Position numbers and translations under genes: made by a program. The notes beneath the pieces were generated by a model. The model was not told the DNA's origin and did not search any database. It worked only from the letters and a program-made list of their open reading frames with translations. From Salminus brasiliensis (Eukaryota > Chordata > Actinopteri > Characiformes > Bryconidae): a stretch of DNA of 64,000 bases. The stretch is from contig NC_132901.1 of the NCBI RefSeq assembly GCF_030463535.1, positions 6,977,364 to 7,041,363 on the forward strand, read 5' to 3'. Below, one piece after another: positions 11,001 to 25,368 of this stretch (position 1 is its first letter; each line of letters begins with the position of its first letter).

Positions 11001-14000
11001 GCTCAGTTGTCTTGATGTTTGAGTTCTCCTTCACAATGCTTCCATGTAACAGACAGGAGAGCCACATGAGTACACAAATCAAAATAAACAGCCTGGGCAA
11101 GATTATGTTAGAGTCTTTTGAATGTCTGTTTCAATAAATTGCTATGCCCTACTGCCACACAACCTTGAGTGTTCAATGTTCTTTGATTAGTCAGATATGT
11201 ATACAAATGTTCTGTTACATTGTGAGTTTAAGATTAGATTAGATTACCCAGCCAGTACATTATATACAAATGTTTGTGGACACCACTTCTAATTAATGAA
11301 GTCAACTATTTTAAGTTGCACTCATTGCTGACATGCACGCACACACAGCTTGTCTAGTCCCAATAGAGAAGCTTTGTAGAATAGGACTAGGGGTTTAAAA
11401 CCCATGCGACGCTGAGGTGTGGAGTTGTGTTCTCTGGAATGATGGCGCTCCATCCAATACTTTTGGTCTGAGCTGATCAAATCCTCACAGCAAGGCTCCA
11501 AAAACTAGTAAAAAGCCTTCCCGGGACGGTAGACTGTTACTCCAACAAAAGCAGGATACTCCTGTGTTTGTTTGTTTGTTTGTTTGGGGGGGGGGGTGGT
11601 AATTTGTCACTTAATTTTGGAAGTAACGTAACCCATTTTTACATGCTTTAATAATCAGACTAATGGCTCAATCGGAATGGAATAGAATATGTCCGTGTAT
11701 ATATCTTAGTCGAAACAAACTAGCCCAGTTGAGGCCATCCCAAGTTCAATTTTGTTCAGATTGAATGAGGTGGGTAATACTATACATAATCCGTTAAATA
11801 GAGGAATAATGGCCATTATTTAGTTACATTTCGAATTGGGAAGGTTACATACTTTCTCCACATGTGGGCAACAGCAACATTCTCTGCAAATTCCGCACCA
11901 TTCATACACCATTTTAGATTGAATTACTTGTGTGCATATGAATGATTTTTATCCAGTTGTTGAGTAGAGAGTACATATAAACCCAGTAACAGTAAAACCA
12001 ATACTGACTGTCAAAGTGACTTGTTGAAAGCATAGTTTTCAAGTTTAAAGTTAATGTAACACTGGCTACACTGCCTGGACATGGCAGAAAGAGTAAGCGA
12101 TTACCGGCTGCCACCAGATTCCTGAGGAGGCAGGGGGTCAAAAGAATCCCACGATTGCAAAAGACTTGCAGCGAGATCAAGAGGCCTGAAGATCTCCATG
12201 CTTGTAAACATCTACTGACCTGGTGTAATGAAACAAAACTAGAGCTTTTCAGACTTATGGATGAGCAGAACATCTGGAGTAGTGGTATGTTGAATTTGGA
12301 GAAAGCTTTTAATATTAGCTGTATTGAGCTGTTTGAATTGTTAGTTTAATTGGTTTCTTGCAAACAGTTTATAAATGTTGCTAATAAACCTAATTTGCAA
12401 TGGGGGCTGAATAATTGCTGAAAAAAAATATGTATAATTTAGAAACACTGTGGTTATGTTCTGTGAATGACTAACTAAACTCCAAACAGGTGTGAAGGTC
12501 ATGGTTTGTACCAATTAATTGGTGTCTTAATGATTTGAACAGCACTCCTTGTTATGCAGTGAAAAGCTGAATCAAATGGGCTAAACTAGGGCAAAATTAT
12601 TTATTGTAAAAATTGCAACATGGTGTGCATGCCTTTCTTCTAATATCAGAAATAGAAATTTAGGTCTCTGCTTGCTCAAAGTTAATACTGTAAAACTTTC
12701 TAATTATGTTTGCTATTTGGAAAGTGTTGGTGATATAAAGTAAATTGAGGATGTTTAGACAGAATGATAGAAAGTTGCATTTGATGATTTGAGCTAGTAA
12801 GGGACAGTATATGGGAGTGAGGGAGTCTACGGTGGAACAACCTCTTTTTTTTCCCTCTATAGCTCTGAGCACTGCCTGCCCATCCCCCATCCTGCACTCA
12901 CAAGCAAAGCAGAAATGGCATGGCAATGAAATGTCTCCTGGGTCCTACAGCTAGAAAGGTTTAGGATGAGAGCTGTGTTCTAGAGCTTGACAACATAGGC
13001 GAAATAGCAGGAGACATGGCACAATATTTTGTTGCAGTAGATTCAAATGTTGGAATATAATCACTGAGATTTGTTCAGGATTACTCAACATGAAACGGTT
13101 GTTGGTTAGCGGTAACCTTTGGTAACATGGTCTGTCTGGATTATCTGCCACTTCTATCACCAACATTAACCATTGTTATTTTTATTATTTGTACCCTCTC
13201 TTCTATGATTATATTAGTCATATTATTATTATTATTTTTATTATTATTTATTATTATCTGCACATCTGAGCAGAACGGTCTTGGTGGTACAGTGACTTTT
13301 ATCAATAATTTATAAATAGTTCTGACCAGAGGAGGATGAGTCCTCCTTTGTTAGTTTGTTTTTTCCCAAGGTTTTTTCATCTAGCTCTGAAGGTGTTTTT
13401 TTTTTTTTTCTTCTTCTGTTGCCTTTGGTTTGCTCTCCAGAGGTTTTAGGGGTGTTTTTTTGTTTGTTTGTTTTTGTTTTTTCATTTTGTTGATTATTTG
13501 ATTTTTTATTTCCTCTCATATTAGTCGTATTACTGATTCATGTAAAGCTGCTTTGTGACAGCACCAGTTGTAAAAAGCGCTATACAAATAAATCTGATTT
13601 GATGACTGTTATTGTTGCTATGAGGTATTTTGGGTATTTTTCAGAGCTGTTGTCAGAAATAAATATTATTGATCATACCAATCTGGGCTCAGGTTCAGAC
13701 CACATCCCTTTATTTCTGTCTATCTGTGTTAACACATTCTTTTGCATAAGTCTAAAGTGAAGGTCTAAGGAACCAAACCCTGCTCTCTTGCATCCAGGGT
13801 GATGTCACCATCCACTGTGTATGAATGTCACAGTGGTAGATCTAGGCAATATGATATTTTATTGTATCATGATACATTTTATAATCATACACAATATGCT
13901 ATGCAAACTGTAATTAGACTGGTTTATTTTTTTTTTATATAAAAATTACTAATGTATGGGATAGTATTTAAATAGTATTCTATTGGTGTATTTTTGTCTG

Positions 14001-17000
14001 AGATCCCCATGAAGGAATGAATATTTAGACAAATGTGTACAACGTATGATTTGTTCTTGTTTTTGAATTGTGAATTCTCTATTAACATTCTCTGCATTTA
14101 GCTGACTCTCTTATCCAGAGCAACCTACAAGGTTTACTCGTATTACTCGTAGTGTTAGGAGTCTTGCCCAAGGACTCTTATTGGTGTAGCGCAGACCAGG
14201 AATCGAACCACAGTCTCCCACAAGGTGTGGTAGCTCAGTGGCAGGTAGTGGTGTAATCTGTTGCACCACACCAACCAACCACAACCAGATGAAGAACCAC
14301 CATTAACCTTTCTCTACCTCTTTCTCTCGCAGTTGGTGGTGAAGACGTATATGGATATGGATCAGGATTCTGAGGAAGAGAAGCAACAGTATCTGGCTCT
14401 CGCTCTTCACTTGGCCTCAGAGTTTTTTCTACGGAACCCTAATAAGGATGTCCGACTGCTTGTGGCCTGCTGCCTAGCAGACATCTTCAGGATCTACGCA
14501 CCTGAGGCCCCTTACACCTCACACGATAAACTTAAGGTACACACAGACACACTGGGCTCATGTACCGTCATATCAGCATAGAAATTACCCAGCCCACATA
14601 TACCTAAACCAGATTTTCGTCCTATAGGAAATTTTTCTGTTCATCACACGCCAGTTGAAGGGTTTGGAGGACACCAAAAGCCCACAGTTCAACAGATATT
14701 TCTACCTGCTGGAGGTCTGTGTTGTCTCTTGTATTCATTTATCAAATAGTTTGTGCACTAATCTCATTCCAACTAAACTTGTGTTCATTGTTATGTCAGT
14801 ATTGACCTCAGTTCTTGACTTGATTCCTGCAGAATCTGGCATGGGTGAAGTCCTATAATATATGCTTTGAACTCGAGGACTGTAATGAGATCTTCATTCA
14901 GCTCTTTAAAACGCTGTTCTCTGTAATCAAGTAAGTGCTCTGTAATCAAATGGTTATTATTTATTTTAAAGAACATGAGTGTACTCCTTGTTAGACACTT
15001 TACTGTGATTTAACCTTACACAAAGGTTATTCATAGTAATTTTGTACTGCTTCATGGTTCTGTTATCCCTGTGTTTGCCTGTTTCACCTGTTTTGGCAAG
15101 GAGTGGGCAGTTCGGGTCCTAGAGGGCTGTTGCTTTTTCTGCTCAAGCACACTTTATTAAAGTCAGTAGGTCTGTTGGAGAAGGGAAATTAGAAAACTTC
15201 TGGACTCCAACTCACATTGCTCCTAGTCACACCCATTGCACATTAAACCAAATACAGCGTAAACACATTTCACTTTCTATTTAAAAGAATCCCAGCGCAA
15301 AGATTAATGTTCATGTATTTCCAGGAAAAAAGCAAACCATTTGTTACAATTCCATTATTTTTATTTGTAATAGGATAATTCTGTACACATTTCCTAGTGA
15401 TTACTAGGAAGTGTTTCTAAGCATACCTCTCAGCACTGCAGCGACACTGACATGTTGGTGACGTGTGTTGCGCTGGTACACTGTGGAGTTTTTAAACACA
15501 CTGTCCACTTTAGACACTCCTACCTAGTTGGTCCACCTAATAGATGTAAAGTTGGAGACAAACTAGTCCAGCGGTATTAAAATTCAATAAGGTCAAGTAG
15601 GAGAACTTCCCCATGTCACATCACATCAAACTTGCATTATGATTCAGTGCCATATCCTGTATATTGAAGTAATCTGGTAGTTATATCAGCATTCTGTGTA
15701 CAACTGAATGTCAGATCAAACCACAATTACAATATTTTAATTTTATATCAATTCTAAGTGATCAAAGACTGCCCACAGGACCCTGTTGGCTGGATATTAC
15801 TCAGTCCAATAGTAACTCTGAGGTGTTTTGAAAACTCCAGCAGCACTGCTGTGTTTGAGCCACTTGTACCAGTGCTGCACACAATAACACAACACCAACA
15901 TGTGCAGTGTCACTGCATTCACTAAAGATTGTTTTCTAAACGACGATTGGGATAGTAAAATGCCTGTAATGGTCCTTTCCATCTGTTTTTTAATTTGTAT
16001 TGGGTTTTCTTTTTCTTCAGTAACAGCCATAACCAGAAGGTGCAAATGCACATGTTGGACCTGATGAGCTCCATTATCATGGAGGGTGATGGAGTCACTC
16101 AGGAGCTGCTGGACACCATCCTCATCAATCTCATTCCTGCACACAAGGTAGTTTCACACAGACCTGCAGCTTTCACCACTTTTACATTCAAATCACATTG
16201 TTTTATTGGCTAAAAAAGTTTATTTGCCAAGTCCAGTACCTAACTTGGTGGTTGTTTGGGCTTCTGACAATACATTTGTGAAGTAAATCGGATTAAAATG
16301 TTGCTTCTCTTTGTTGTAGAACCTGAATAAACAGGCATATGATTTGGCCAAGACGTTACTGAAGAGGACTGTGCAGACCATTGAAACTTGTATTGCTTCA
16401 GTAAGTGGTTTTAACTATCTTTATCTGTAAATGTATATGACTAAAGAAAATTTGATTGTTGTATACAAACAAATAAAGTTAAAGTGTGTTCCACTGCTTT
16501 CTTCTCTAGTTCTTTAATCAGGTACTGGTGATGGGTAAATCCTCAGTGAGTGATCTATCTGAGCACGTGTTTGACCTCATACAGGAGCTCTTTGCCATTG
16601 ACCCACTATTACTCGTCTCTGTCATGCCCCAGCTTGAGTTTAAACTGAAGGTGAGACATATACTAATCCCTACAGGTCTGCATCTCCAAAACACACACAT
16701 GGACTGTATTTTTGTTGGGTAGATCCTACTGTGAAGCCAGAAAATCTGCACACCCCTCTCAACTTCAAGTTTTATGTTACAGGCTTATTCTACAGTAGAT
16801 TGAGTTCATTTTGTCAAAAAAGCCCACAATGACAAAGGCAAAGCAGGTGTTTAGACATTTGTGCTCTTTTTGTAAAAATCAAAATGCCAAACGTGTACAC
16901 AAATGTGCACACCTTTTGATATAACCCTCAGAAATGAACTTTTTTTTTCTTTTTTCTTTTTTTTCCTCTCTTCCCCTGATTGGGGGTTGCCAACACCTGC

Positions 17001-20000
17001 TTGTATATGGCCCCACAGTAGACTCTGCATGTCCGAGCAAACTCTAAGCCATTGGGTGAAAGGAATTATCTTTTGACCTCTGAAACGGGATTGTGCCAAG
17101 ATCAATTATCCAGGCAGCACTCCATAAGTCATGCCTTAATGGTAGAGAGGTCAGACCGAAGCCACTCCATTGTAAAAAGGCACATGACCGCCGGCTTGGA
17201 GTTTGCCAAAAGGCACCTAGGGTTAATTTAAACAATGAGGAACAAGACTCTCCAAAATGGAAGTTTTTGGCCCGAATACGTCTGGAGAAAACCAGGCACC
17301 GCTCATCACCTGGCTAATGCCAATCCCTACAGTAAAACAGTGGGGCAGGGGCGACTAGTTCTGATAGAAGGAAAGATGAATGCAGCTAAATTCACCGCGT
17401 TCCTTGAAGAATACCTGCTCCAGAGCAGTCAGCCAAGAGAACAAAGGAGTGGCTTAAGAGAAAGTCTATCAGTGTCCTTGAGTGGCACAGCCAGAACCCA
17501 GACCTGAATCCAATTGAATGTCTGTTACATATCTGTAAAGTACAATTGCATATTTTCTAAACATTTTTACTTTGTAATTATTAGTGATTGTGTATAGATG
17601 TTTGATATTTAATTAAAATATTTATAATAACTATTTCTATTGTAGAATATGTCTGTAACATAATAAAACATGCATACGGTGAAAGAGGTGTGCAGACTTT
17701 CCAACTTGATTGTGTGTAGTCCTTGTGAGAGTACACATTCATAAATACACTGTTAGACTCACTAGTGCTTTATCACAAAAGAGTTGTGGTATTATCTTTC
17801 TACACAGAGCAATGATGGAGAGGAACGATTGGCTGTCGTAAAACTGTTGGCTAAACTTTTTGGGGCTAAAGACTCTGAGCTGGCTACACAAAACCGCCCA
17901 CTCTGGCAGTGCTTTCTGGGAAGGTATGAACATTTGAATGTTTGACTGTTTTGAGCAGATTTATTCTGCAGTGAGTTAGATCTTTCTTTAGTCTGACAGT
18001 TCTGAATTATTGATTTTTATTTATTTATTTTTTTTAACTATTTGCGTCTAAGGTTTAATGATATCCATGTACCAGTGAGATTGGAGTGTGTGAAGTTTGC
18101 AAGTCACTGTCTCATGAACCATCCAGACTTGGCAAAGGACCTAACAGGTGGGTGCATTCTTATTTATATGTGTTTATGGGGTGGTTGTGGGTTGTTGTTT
18201 TTTTTTGTTTGTTTGTTTGTTTTTTTGTTTGGTTGTTTTTTTTAACTTAACTTTTTTCTGTAACATCACCAGAGTACTTAAAAGTGCGGTCACATGACCC
18301 TGAAGAGGCCATACGACATGATGTTATTGTTACCATCATCAATGCAGGGAAGAAGGACCTGAATCTGGTTAATGACCAACTGTTGGGCTTTGTCAGAGAG
18401 AGAATGTTGGACAAGAGGGTGAGACTGAAAGTTGCACCATATTCCTACTTCAGTCTGTTAAAGACGCTGTATACGATTCTGAAGAACAGCTGTTGATTTT
18501 GAACTTAACAGTGAAACAAACACACCCCACTCCCTTCAGTTCTCCTTCAGATTCTGCCTGCCAAATTTATTCATGCACATAGCCAAGGTAACGATTCTGA
18601 GCTTGTGGACCAAAACACGCAAGCTTGGAAGGTACTAATAATATCTAGCACAGCATTTTGAATTATAAATTAATCCAAATAATCACACTGCTAGCAAAAC
18701 TATTTAGATCATGTGTGGTCAAAACCCTTTGCAAATGTCACAGTATTTGGCCATACAACAGGCAAGTCAAGTTATAGTAAGTAATTAGCTTTAGCATGTC
18801 TAGGTTGTGGGTTTGCAAATTGTTTCTAGAATTGCTACTGCTAAGCAAACCACAGATTATTACAAACATTTGCAAACAGAAAAAAAAACAATACTGACCT
18901 ATTTTTGTGAGACATGGTCTCCTTGACCATGCAAGTAGTTTAACAGTTGAACTGAAATCGTATACAGTGCCTTTAACAGGTTCGCAATGCTGTGTGAAAT
19001 GCTGCTTTTAGGAGTACTGGAAGAATAGAAATGCAGTTGACTGACTTGCACGTTATTCTGATTGAAGAGGAAGACCAGGATGATTGATATATTTGGTTAT
19101 TTTTTGTGTTTTTGCGTGTGCGCATGCTGATGTCCAGTGGCGTGTCCGTAAGGAGGCCATGATGGGCTTGGCTCAGCTGTATAAGAAATACTGCCTGCAC
19201 CATGAGGCCGGCAAAGAGTCAGCCCAAAAAATCAGTTGGATTAAAGATAAACTACTGCATATATACTACCAGAACAGCATTGATGACAAGTAAGTCCCTG
19301 GTCAGTGCCCCATTATCACACACACACCTCACACATCACAGAGATATAGTTAGGGATTTAAAGGTATTGACATTGTATATAGATTATTTAGTTAAGAGGG
19401 AAGCACATTTAACAAACACAAAAGTGGAAAGTCGTAATAATTTTATTTTAGTGAATCCTATAATGCTGCTTTGTGACATTGGCAGTTGTAAAAAGTGCAA
19501 TGCAAATACATTTTATTTGGGTTTGCTCAAGCTACATTTTTCTGCTGATCTGGAACTTTGAAAATGGCCAACCTGCTAACAGTCAGTAACGTACTTGCTT
19601 GTCTTGTGTGGGTTTTTTTGTTTGTTTGTTTGTTTTTTGAGGTTGCTGGTGGAGAAAATATTTGCGCAGTTCATGGTTCCTCACAGTTTGGAGACTGAGG
19701 AGAAGATGAAATGTTTGTATTACCTTTATGCCTGCCTGGACACCAATGCTGTAAAGTAAGTGACACAGTACAGTGCAATATGTATCATCTTTCTGGAGCT
19801 AGTGTGGCATCTGTAGGGTAGGTTATCTGCTTGATATGAAAATGAAAAAGGATTGCTGACGGCAGCTTTATTTTGTAATATTTCTTACTGAGGATTTAAC
19901 CATTTAGCTTGCGTCTTTGCTGATTCCCTTGTTCACTGATCCTTGTTTTGAATTTGTGTGTTTGTATTAGAGCACTAAACGAAATGTGGAAGTGTCAGAA

Positions 20001-20124
20001 CATGCTAAGAGGGCTTGTGAGGGAACTGCTGGACCTGCACAAGCAGCCTATGGTATAAAAATAATTATTTACATGTCCTGTGCCATTGAAATTGATTCAT
20101 GGACTGTGAAATCTTGTGCTGTTA

Positions 20125-20156
<32 letters not shown>

Positions 20157-20555
20157 ATTATTATTATTAATAATAACCTTTTTCCTTTCTGCAGTCTGAA
20201 GCAAATACAACAGCCATGTTTGGAAAGCTCATGACCATTGCCAGTATGTATAAAGACACACATTTCTGTCATTGCATTTATATGTGCACTTGATTAGTTT
20301 TTGCTCATTTCTTTCTGTTCCCCTCTCAGAGAATCTTCCAGACCCAGGGAAAGCCCAGGACTTCATGAAGAAGTTTAATCAGGTTCTAGGTGAAGATGAG
20401 AAACTACGTCTGCAGCTGGAGCAGCTTATCAGTCCAACCTGCTCATGCAAACAGGCCGAGCAGTGTGTGGTGGGTTTAATGCTCACTAATTGCAGCTCAA
20501 ATAGTATATCACTGACACATCACTGCCTCATATTAGGGCTGTAACTGTATTTTTG

Positions 20556-20630
<75 letters not shown>

Positions 20631-23600
20631 CGTAGTAATAAAACTATTTTGTCTTATCATTGTAGTTGTGCATATTTATATCAATTGCCTTACTTTGCTT
20701 ACTAGATATATTTAATATACCATGCAAATATGTAGAATGTCTTGCTAAAGTGATTTTGTTTTACAGAGGGAGATAACACGCAAACTGACCTATCCCAAGC
20801 AGCCTACAAATCCCTTCTTGGAGATGGTTAAATTCCTGCTGGAGAGAATTGCACCAGTCCACATCGACTCTGAGGCCATCAGGTAGGCCTACTGGGTCTA
20901 AGAATGTCAATATAAAGGCACACTTTGGTAGCAGGCATTTTGGAGAGCCTCTAATCAGCCAGCTCACAGTGTTATTTGTTTCTCAACTACTGCATTAACA
21001 TTTCAAGATTTCATTGAATAGTTCAGTTCCAAACTGCTTACTGGTTTAAGTAACTCAAGATGGCAAAGATAAGCTAGTTATTTCAGATGGTTAACATGTT
21101 TGGAGTCCAAATTGGAGACTGTTTATACCTTTGCTGTATTCTAACTGGTATTTCTATTAAGTATACTACAGGCTCTTTCATGTTTTTAGTATTGGAACCC
21201 TTATTGAAATTTCTTGATTGGGTTCTGCATGAGTTTAATTGTGCACATGGGCATTGTCAATGCTGGTAAAACATCTGTTGTTTCAGTGCCAGTCAGAATC
21301 TAGAGCAGAATGATTAGGCTGGTGGTTTCTCAGGCTAGAATGGGATGTTGTAAATTAATAAGATAATACATTAGGTTTATATACAGTGGGGCCAAAAAGT
21401 ATTTTGTCAGCCACTGATTGATGAAAATGACATACCTCGCTCGTCTTTCTAAGTAGGAGAACTTGCACATAGGTACACTTCAGGAAATCACATTGTAGGA
21501 TTTTTAAAGAATGTATTTGTAAATTATGGTGGAAAATAAGTTTTTGGTTACCCACAAATAAGCAATATTAATGGCACCTTTAGTGACCTTGTTATCTGTA
21601 TAAAAGACACCTGTCCACAGCCTCAAACAGTCAAACTCCAAACTTAACCATGGCCAAGACCTAGTGAAGAAACCCAGGAAGAAAATTGTAGACCTCAACT
21701 GTTGGAGCAATTGTAAGAAAATAGAAGACTCCAAAGACCATTGATAATCTCCCTCCATCTGGGGCCCACGCAATATCTCATCCCGTGGGGTCAAAATGAT
21801 CATGAGAATGGTGAACAAAAATCCCTGAACTGTACGGAGGGACCTGATGAATGACCTGCAGAGAGCTGGGACCAAAGTAACAAAGTCTACCGTCAGTAAC
21901 ACACTACGCCAAGAGGGACTCAAATCCTGCAGTGCCTGGCGTGTCTCACTGCTTAATCCGGTACATGTTTAGGCCGTCTGAAGTTTACCAGAGAGCATAT
22001 GGATGAGCCAGAAGAGGATTGGGAGAATATAATGTGGTCAGATGAAACCGAAATAGAACCCCAATGCTTCACTACTGTTGGGGCTACTCTTTGGGGCTTT
22101 TTTCTGCAAAGGGGGCAGGATGACTGAACTGTGTTAAGGGGAGAATGAACGAGGCTAAGTATTGTGAGATTTTAAGCCAAAACCTCCTTCCATCATTGAG
22201 CATTGAAGATTGAACGTGGCTGGGTCTTCCAGCATGACAATGATCCCGAACACACTGCTCGGGCAATGAAGGAGTGGCTCTGTAAAAAGCCTTTTAAGGT
22301 CCTGGAGTGACCTAGCCGTACTTGAAGCTCGAAGGGCTCTTGGTGCGGATCGGCTTTTGACCATTGCCATCAGATACGGAGGGGCAGGTCCGTTCTTGGC
22401 TTTGTAGGCCAGCGTCCGTGTTTTAAATCTGATGCGGGCAGCTACAGGAAGCCAGTGGAGAGAACGCAGCAGTGGAGTGACATGGCTAAATTTTGGGACA
22501 TTGAAGACGACCCGTGCCGCTGCATTCTGGATGAGTTGCGGGGGCCTGATGGTGCGCAGAGGGAGACCAGCCAGAAGAGAGTTGCAGTAGTCAAGTCTGG
22601 AAGTGACGAGAGACTGAACAAGGACCTGGGCGGCCTCTCTAGAGAGGAAAGGTCGAATTCTCCGGATGTTGTACAGGAGGAATCTGCAGGACCGAGTTAC
22701 GTTTGCAACATGACTTGAGAACGATAACTGATCATCCATCACTACACCAAGCCTTCGGGCTTCAGTAGAAGGAGTGACCAGTGAGTTCCCAAAGGTGATG
22801 GCAAGATCGTTTCTTGGTCCAGCAGTTCCCGGGATGTACAGCAGCTCCGTCTTGCAGGGGTTGAGTTTGAGATGGTGAGCCGCCATCCAGGAAGAGACGT
22901 CGGCGAGGCATGCTGAGATACGGGCAGAAACCTGTGTGTCAGACGGTGGGAAAGAGAGCATGAGTTGAGTGTCATCGGCGTAGCAGTGGTAAGAGAATCC
23001 ATGAGAGGATATCACTTTACCAAGAGAGTGAGTGTACAGTGAGAAAAGAAGAGGACCAAGAACTGAGCCTTGTGGAACGCCAGTGGAGAGACTACAAGGA
23101 GCGGACGTGTCGCCCTGCCACGTTACCTGGTATGAGCGTCCCTGCAGGTATGATGCAAACCATTGCCATGCAGAGCCGGTAATTCCAAGACCGGCAAGGA
23201 TAGACAGGAGGATCTTGTGGTCCACTGTGTCAAAAGCTGCGGAGAGGTCAAGAAGGATCAGAACCGAGGACAGTCTGGCAGCTTTAGCTGCATGGAGCTT
23301 CTCTGTAACTGCAATGAGAGCAGTTTCAGTAGAGTGTGCAGCTTTGAAGCCAGACTGGTGGGGGTCCTGAAGATTGTTCAGGGTGAGAAAGAGAGACAGT
23401 TGGTTGTAGACAGAACGTTCGAGAATCTTTGAGAGAAAAGAGAGAAGAGAGATAGGACTGTAGTTGCCGATGTCCAAGCTGTCTAGAGTTGGTTTCTTTA
23501 GGATGGGCACGACTCTGGCAGACTTGAAGGCCGATGGTACCTGACCTGATGACAAAGAGCTGTTTATGATAGAGGAGATAAAGGGAAGGAGGTTTGGAGC

Positions 23601-25313
23601 GATTGTTTGGAACAGAGGGGAAGGAACAGGGTCTAGTGGACAGGTGGTAGGATTATTGGAGGTGAGAAGATGTAGGAGGTCATCTGTGGAAAGAGGAGAG
23701 AAGCAGGTCAGAGAAGAGGGAGGAGGAGGGCAGTGCCTAGAGAGCTGGGTAGAGGCGGGGGGGAAAGATCGGCGGATCTTGTCAACCTTTTCTTCAAAGA
23801 AGGAGACAAAATCATCTGCAGACAGGGTAGTGGGAGGTGGGGGAGTAGGAGGGTTGAGGAGAGAGGAGAAGATGGTGAATAGTTTGCGTGGGTCAGATGC
23901 AGAGGATTCCAATTTCCCCCTGTAGTAGGATGCTTTAGCGGCAGCAACTTCCGTTCTAAACCTGGAGAGAAGAGACTGATAAGAGTGGAGGTCGGAGTCA
24001 TGTTGTGACTTCCGCCACTTCCTTTCAGCCAGTCTTAGCTCTCTACGGTTGTTGCGGAGAACATCTGACAGCCACGGGGAAGGTGGAGAAGAATTTGCTG
24101 ACCTAGGGGAGAAAGGGCAGAGAAGGTCGACAGAGGTGGAGATAGAAGAGAGGAGAGTGTCTGTAGTAGTTTCAAGTGGGAGAGAGGAGAAAGATTCAAG
24201 ATGGGGAAGAGTGGTCAGGACAGTTGAGGCAAGAGCTGAGGGGGAAACAGAGCGAAGATTGCGGTGAAGAGTGGAAGAACTTGCAGAAGTGGTAGTTGAA
24301 GTAGCAGAGAGGGGGAGTGAGAAGGAGAGAAAGTGGTGATCAGAGAAGTCCAAAGGAGTCACAGCCACATCCAGAGCAGGGACAGGTCTGCTGAAGATCA
24401 GGTCCAGAGTGTTTCCTGCTCTGTGTGTTGGTGCAGACTGGTTGAACGCGAGATCAAAAGAGGATAGGATTGGGAGAAGGCATGAAGACTGGAGTTTCTC
24501 TGATGGAAGGTTGAAGTCGCCAAGTAGAATAAGTGGGGCGTCAACAGGGAGTCCACTCAAGAGAACATCCAGTTCATCAACGAAACTGCCCAAAGGACCA
24601 GGAGGACGATGGAGAACAATGATGTGAAGTCTAGTGGGAGAAGAGACAGTAACAGCATATTCAAAAGAGGAAATGTCAAGATTAGAAAAAGAGAGCGGGG
24701 TGAAGCGCCACAGAGGAGAGAGAAGTAAACCGGTGCCGCCGCCCCTGCCAGTCTTTCGTGGAGAGTGGGAAAAGACAAAGGCAGACGACAAGGCAGCTGG
24801 AGTTGCAGAGTTGTCCAGGGGTGATCCACGTCTCAGTCAGAGCCAGGAAGTTTAGAGACCGAGCAGAAGCAAAAGCTGAAATGAAATCTGCCTTCTGCAC
24901 TGCAGACTGGCAATTCCATAGTCCCCCCGTTTGACTTCTGTCATTGCTAACAAAGGTTACAAAGTATCGAGTTGAACTTATTGACCAAATACTTATTTTC
25001 CCCCATAATTTACAAATAATTTGATTAAAAATCCTACAATGTTATTTTTCTGGATTTCTCATTTTGTCTCTCATAGTTGAAGTGTACCTATGATGAAAAT
25101 TACAGACCTCTCTCATCTTTTAAGTAGGAGAACTTGCACAATCAGTGGCTGACTAAATACATTTTGGCCCCACTGTATGTGTCGGGGGCAGTGGTGGCTT
25201 AGCGGTTAGAGCTCCGGGCTGTTGATGACAGGGTTGTGGATTCAATACCTGGGCTCGGCAAGCTGCCACTGTTGGGCCCTTGAGCAAGGCCCTTCACCCT
25301 CTCTGCTCCCCGG

Positions 25314-25368
<55 letters not shown>

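Larger units (their letters stand above)
21384..25175 (+). mobile_element. Tc1 transposon interrupted by a LINE
   Basis: Outer ends are inverted repeats of about 37 bp (left 'cagtggggccaaaaagtatt', right its near-complement ending at 25175), each next to TA. Tc1 sequence runs 21384-22316 and 24926-25175 in plus orientation. The transposase frame is broken, for example by a stop just after the start region at 21651 and several frameshifts. The middle is replaced by LINE sequence (22317-24925), and roughly 170 bp of Tc1 between 'ctggagtgacctagcc' and 'tttgacttctgtcattgc' is absent. PDS5A intron 16. Confidence 0.85.

Noticed and set aside
18419-19137. Possible extra PDS5A exon around 18550 ('ttcag' before an open stretch)
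   Set aside because: Exons 10 and 11 join directly in frame to give DKRWRVRKE, as in all vertebrate PDS5A. An insert would break a conserved HEAT region.
23032-24855. Several plus-strand open frames between 22455 and 24855
   Set aside because: They are complements of the LINE reverse transcriptase frame and have no motif of their own.
25184-25270. tRNA gene
   Set aside because: The tRNA-like A and B boxes belong to a SINE. The cloverleaf does not close, and SINE body sequence follows.
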